Shown: in pieces, positions 61,777 through 64,000 of the stretch
How the letters are laid out: every line of letters starts with the position of its first letter
Position numbering within the stretch: position 1 is the stretch's first letter
From: Bacteroidota bacterium
Lineage (GTDB): Bacteria; Bacteroidota; Bacteroidia; B-17B0; Aurantibacillaceae
Direction of reading: 5' to 3'
Length of the DNA stretch: 64,000 bases
Assembly: GCA_018267825.1 (NCBI GenBank)
Contig: JAFDXR010000003.1
Span: forward strand, 266,952 to 330,951
Notes under the pieces: generated by a model
Database searches by the model: none
Told to the model about the DNA's origin: nothing
The model's input: only the letters and a program-made list of their open reading frames with translations
Position numbers and translations under genes: made by a program

Positions 61777-63735
61777 TCAATTATCGTAGAGATAATGCTC
61801 CTTCCGGATGATATACCTGGCACTTTCAAAGATGGCATGTATACCTTTATCAAGACTATCGCTCAATACTTTTTTACTTTCGGCATAATTGACCGGGTCC
61901 AGATTTTTATATTTCCTGAGATAGCGTGTATCGGTAGTCAGCAGCTTATAATAGTAGTAACCGTCACTGGTCACGCAACCTATTTTATCATCGGCGCTGA
62001 ACATCACATACGGATGTTTCTCTTTGAAAACATCAATGCCGAAGGTCCGGTTAGTATATGGAAGATTTAAAATGCCCATCACCGTAGCCGGTATATCGGG
62101 CTGGTAGCAGGGACTACTGATGGTATCCGCTTTAAATAGTTTTGGCTGATGAATGATGCATGGTATATGGTTGTAACTGATCGGCATTTCGTATGTATGC
62201 CCCATCGATAAACCATGATCCCCAAGGAAAATAAAAACCGTGTTCTTGTACCAGCTTTGTTTCTTAGCCTCATTCATAAAACGGCCAATGGCCCAGTCGG
62301 CATAAAGCGTACAATTCTCCTTTTCGTTGGCACCATTTGGCTTAAAGGGTATATCCTGTGGGATTTTCCATGGTCCGTGATCGGAGGCCGTCATCAGCAC
62401 AGCAAGAAAGGGTCTTTCCGACTTACGGTTCGATTGTGTTTCAATTAGTTTATCAAACAGCAGGTGATCGGGCACACCCAGTGCACTCACGGCCTGTCCG
62501 AAATTAAAATCGTATTCGCTGATAAAATGTTCGAAGCCGTTTAGTTTATAAAAGCCCGACATGTTATCAAAATTAGGATCATGTGTTATATAGGAATATG
62601 TATCGTAACCATGCTCTTTCAGAAGGCTGCCAATGCCGCTGAAAGGGGCTTTGATATAACTGCGCATTGATTTCTCTGCCAGTATAGCCGGGAAACCCGA
62701 CACTGTAGAAAACAATCCATTGTACGTATGAATACCCGACGAAAAGAAGTTCTCACAGAAAACAGATTCACGGTTCAATGCGTGGAGATTCGGTGTCAGA
62801 TTATTTCCACCATAGTAGCCCATCTTATACACCGACATACTTTCCATAATCACGATCACTACATTATAGGGCCTGGCGCCTCCCGAATCGGGCAAAACTT
62901 CGCGGTCAATATTTTTCTGATACGGGGTTTTTGCGCCCAGGTAATGCCGTGTGTAAAGCAGATCCGCATCAATATCAGCAGGCACTTCATAGTGCGAGGA
63001 GCCTTTGTCGTACACGAGCGATTTCCAGAACGTGAAATTCGGATTGATGGCAATCTGGTTGGTGAATGCATGTTCCGAAACAATGGCTATGCCTTCCTGC
63101 AATCCATCGCGATCCATAATACGGCCACGCGCACCGCCAATAAGCAAACCGACAGCAACACCAAAAGCCAGGAATGTCACATACCACTTCGGATGCTTTT
63201 CTACCGCCAGTTGATTTTTAAAAACCCTGTACTGGCGGTTAAACACATAAATAGCCGGAACGACTATAGCAATGAACAAGAGCAGGTAACCCCAATAGGC
63301 GAAACTTCCGAAGATCATGCTCAGCATAAACCCGGGGCTTTCCTTCCATAGCAATGCATTGCGGTTGAGGTGGCTCCCAAACTGATCGTAGCAGGGAATA
63401 TCGACCGTGCAAATAAAATAATACACTGCGAGCATGCTCACAAAAACGATATAAGTGCCCCGGTAAAGAAATGAAAGATATTTCGGAAACAAGGCAGCCA
63501 GTGTCCACAACAATGTCGGCAGAAATGCAATCCAGCAGAAAACAGCACTGTCGAATTCGAGGCCAATGCGGAATGCTTTCAATCGTAGAATCCATGGCAC
63601 TTCGTCGGTATCAGCCGACTGGTTTACTGAATAAAAAATGAAACGAAAACAAAAGAAGATGACCAGGTTCAGACCATACAACTTCAGTAACAAACGGATA
63701 TAGGGCGGTATTGCGTTTTTAAGTCTTTCAGGCAT
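61777..63735 (-). CDS. LtaS-like membrane sulfatase-fold enzyme
   Basis: About 652 aa from MPERLKNAI. Five membrane helices occupy the first 200 residues, followed by an extracytoplasmic sulfatase/alkaline-phosphatase-fold domain. Metal-site residues are visible: Glu in VVIVIMESMSVY, a likely Thr nucleophile in SGIHTYNGLFST, and Asp-His in FLGDHGLSMGHTYE. This is the fold of lipoteichoic acid synthase and of phosphoethanolamine or phosphoglycerol transferases. In a Gram-negative cell it may transfer such groups to envelope glycans; the exact substrate is unknown. The start overlaps the recN end by eight bases, so the two may be co-transcribed. A start at 63753 is possible. Confidence 0.88.
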   Translation of the reverse strand: MPERLKNAIPPYIRLLLKLYGLNLVIFFCFRFIFYSVNQSADTDEVPWILRLKAFRIGLEFDSAVFCWIAFLPTLLWTLAALFPKYLSFLYRGTYIVFVSMLAVYYFICTVDIPCYDQFGSHLNRNALLWKESPGFMLSMIFGSFAYWGYLLLFIAIVVPAIYVFNRQYRVFKNQLAVEKHPKWYVTFLAFGVAVGLLIGGARGRIMDRDGLQEGIAIVSEHAFTNQIAINPNFTFWKSLVYDKGSSHYEVPADIDADLLYTRHYLGAKTPYQKNIDREVLPDSGGARPYNVVIVIMESMSVYKMGYYGGNNLTPNLHALNRESVFCENFFSSGIHTYNGLFSTVSGFPAILAEKSMRSYIKAPFSGIGSLLKEHGYDTYSYITHDPNFDNMSGFYKLNGFEHFISEYDFNFGQAVSALGVPDHLLFDKLIETQSNRKSERPFLAVLMTASDHGPWKIPQDIPFKPNGANEKENCTLYADWAIGRFMNEAKKQSWYKNTVFIFLGDHGLSMGHTYEMPISYNHIPCIIHQPKLFKADTISSPCYQPDIPATVMGILNLPYTNRTFGIDVFKEKHPYVMFSADDKIGCVTSDGYYYYKLLTTDTRYLRKYKNLDPVNYAESKKVLSDSLDKGIHAIFESARYIIRKEHYLYDN

Positions 63736-64000
63736 TGAGCAATTCTTTCGCATTTTTCAACGCTGCTTCAGTAGGTTTACCTGTGCTGAGCATTTTGGCG
63801 ATCTCTTCGATACGCTCCTGTTTGGTGAGTGCGCGTATATTGGAAATGGTTTTTTCTTTACTGTCGGCTTTATAAACGAACAAATGATTGCTGCCTTTGC
63901 CTGCAATCTGCGGTAAATGGGTAATCGTAATAACCTGCATGGTTTGTCCCATACCGGTAAGTATTGTTCCGATTTTATCCGCCACATCACCACTTACGCC
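63728..64000 (-). CDS. recN: DNA repair protein RecN (C-terminal part only)
   Basis: The frame is open to the right edge of the window, so only the last 90 codons are seen. The stretch GVSGDVADKIGTILTGMG, then QVITITHLPQIAGKGSNHLF, is the C-terminal ABC-type ATPase segment of RecN, with the D-loop/H-loop region around THLPQIA. RecN is an SMC-like protein that acts early at double-strand breaks. The gene ends KELLNA, overlapping the start of the LtaS-like gene by eight bases. Confidence 0.9.
   Translation of the reverse strand, partial: GVSGDVADKIGTILTGMGQTMQVITITHLPQIAGKGSNHLFVYKADSKEKTISNIRALTKQERIEEIAKMLSTGKPTEAALKNAKELLNA

Noticed and set aside
1-64000. Prophage, insertion sequence, CRISPR array or defence island
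   Set aside because: No transposase, integrase, phage structural gene, regular direct repeat array or known defence gene was found.

Overview
The window is a gene-dense chromosomal stretch from a member of the Bacteroidota. Evidence for this: several proteins carry type IX secretion (T9SS) C-terminal sorting domains or a gliding-type C-terminal domain; the -7 promoter box TAnnTTTG sits in front of many genes; most signal peptides are followed by Gln at the predicted +1 position; and the gene families (TrhO, SDR-type threonine dehydrogenase, CCC-motif/DUF2752 proteins, WG-repeat and YwqK-repeat proteins, TAnnTTTG-driven tRNA-His) are typical of the phylum. I cannot place it below phylum level. 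I see no prophage, insertion sequence, CRISPR array or defence island.

Layout. 1-9 kb: a tandem CbbX-type AAA ATPase open at the left edge, a CtpA-type S41 protease, several lipoproteins or secreted proteins of unknown role, and a WG-repeat protein. 9-20 kb: a Nudix hydrolase, YifB/ComM, two secreted proteins (one with TPR repeats), then a minus-strand operon encoding a patatin, RadA, a TPR-SpoIIE phosphatase and a lytic transglycosylase. 19.6-26.5 kb: TrmH-type methyltransferase, RibBA, RecQ, an RsmI-like methyltransferase and a T9SS-exported M43 protease. 26.5-33.8 kb (minus strand): a frameshifted beta-barrel gene, a PorE-like TPR/beta-propeller/OmpA protein, Mrp, a glutaminyl-cyclase-like M28 lipoprotein, CysS and a YwqK-repeat protein. 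34-39 kb: threonine dehydrogenase diverging from trhO, then hmgA and hppD (tyrosine breakdown). 39-47 kb: thioredoxin, a giant PKD-repeat adhesin-like protein, two small membrane proteins, a flippase and a glycosyltransferase. 47-53 kb: tRNA-His with a GIY-YIG remnant, an alpha/beta hydrolase, LRR protein, polytopic membrane protein, RibF and YidC. 53-64 kb: a secreted protein, a T9SS-exported amidase, an Omp85 protein, another T9SS cargo, a Cys/His-rich membrane protein, FabI, an LtaS-like sulfatase and the 3' end of recN.

How the genes fit together. A large share of the products act in the envelope: export (YidC), outer-membrane assembly (Omp85), T9SS cargo and a PorE-like T9SS component, peptidoglycan enzymes (lytic transglycosylase, amidase) and surface polysaccharide assembly. 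The M28 lipoprotein resembles glutaminyl cyclases, which would cyclise the N-terminal Gln seen after most signal peptides here. The metabolic genes (ribBA, ribF, cysS, tdh, hmgA, hppD, fabI) are housekeeping or catabolic.

The points most worth a second look are the Gln-after-signal-peptide pattern together with its candidate cyclase, the A6-tract frameshift in the barrel gene, the overlapping face-to-face -7 boxes between tdh and trhO, the degenerate transglycosylase-like domain fused to the exported amidase, and the missing CxxC in Mrp. No clearly new multi-gene system could be demonstrated from sequence alone.
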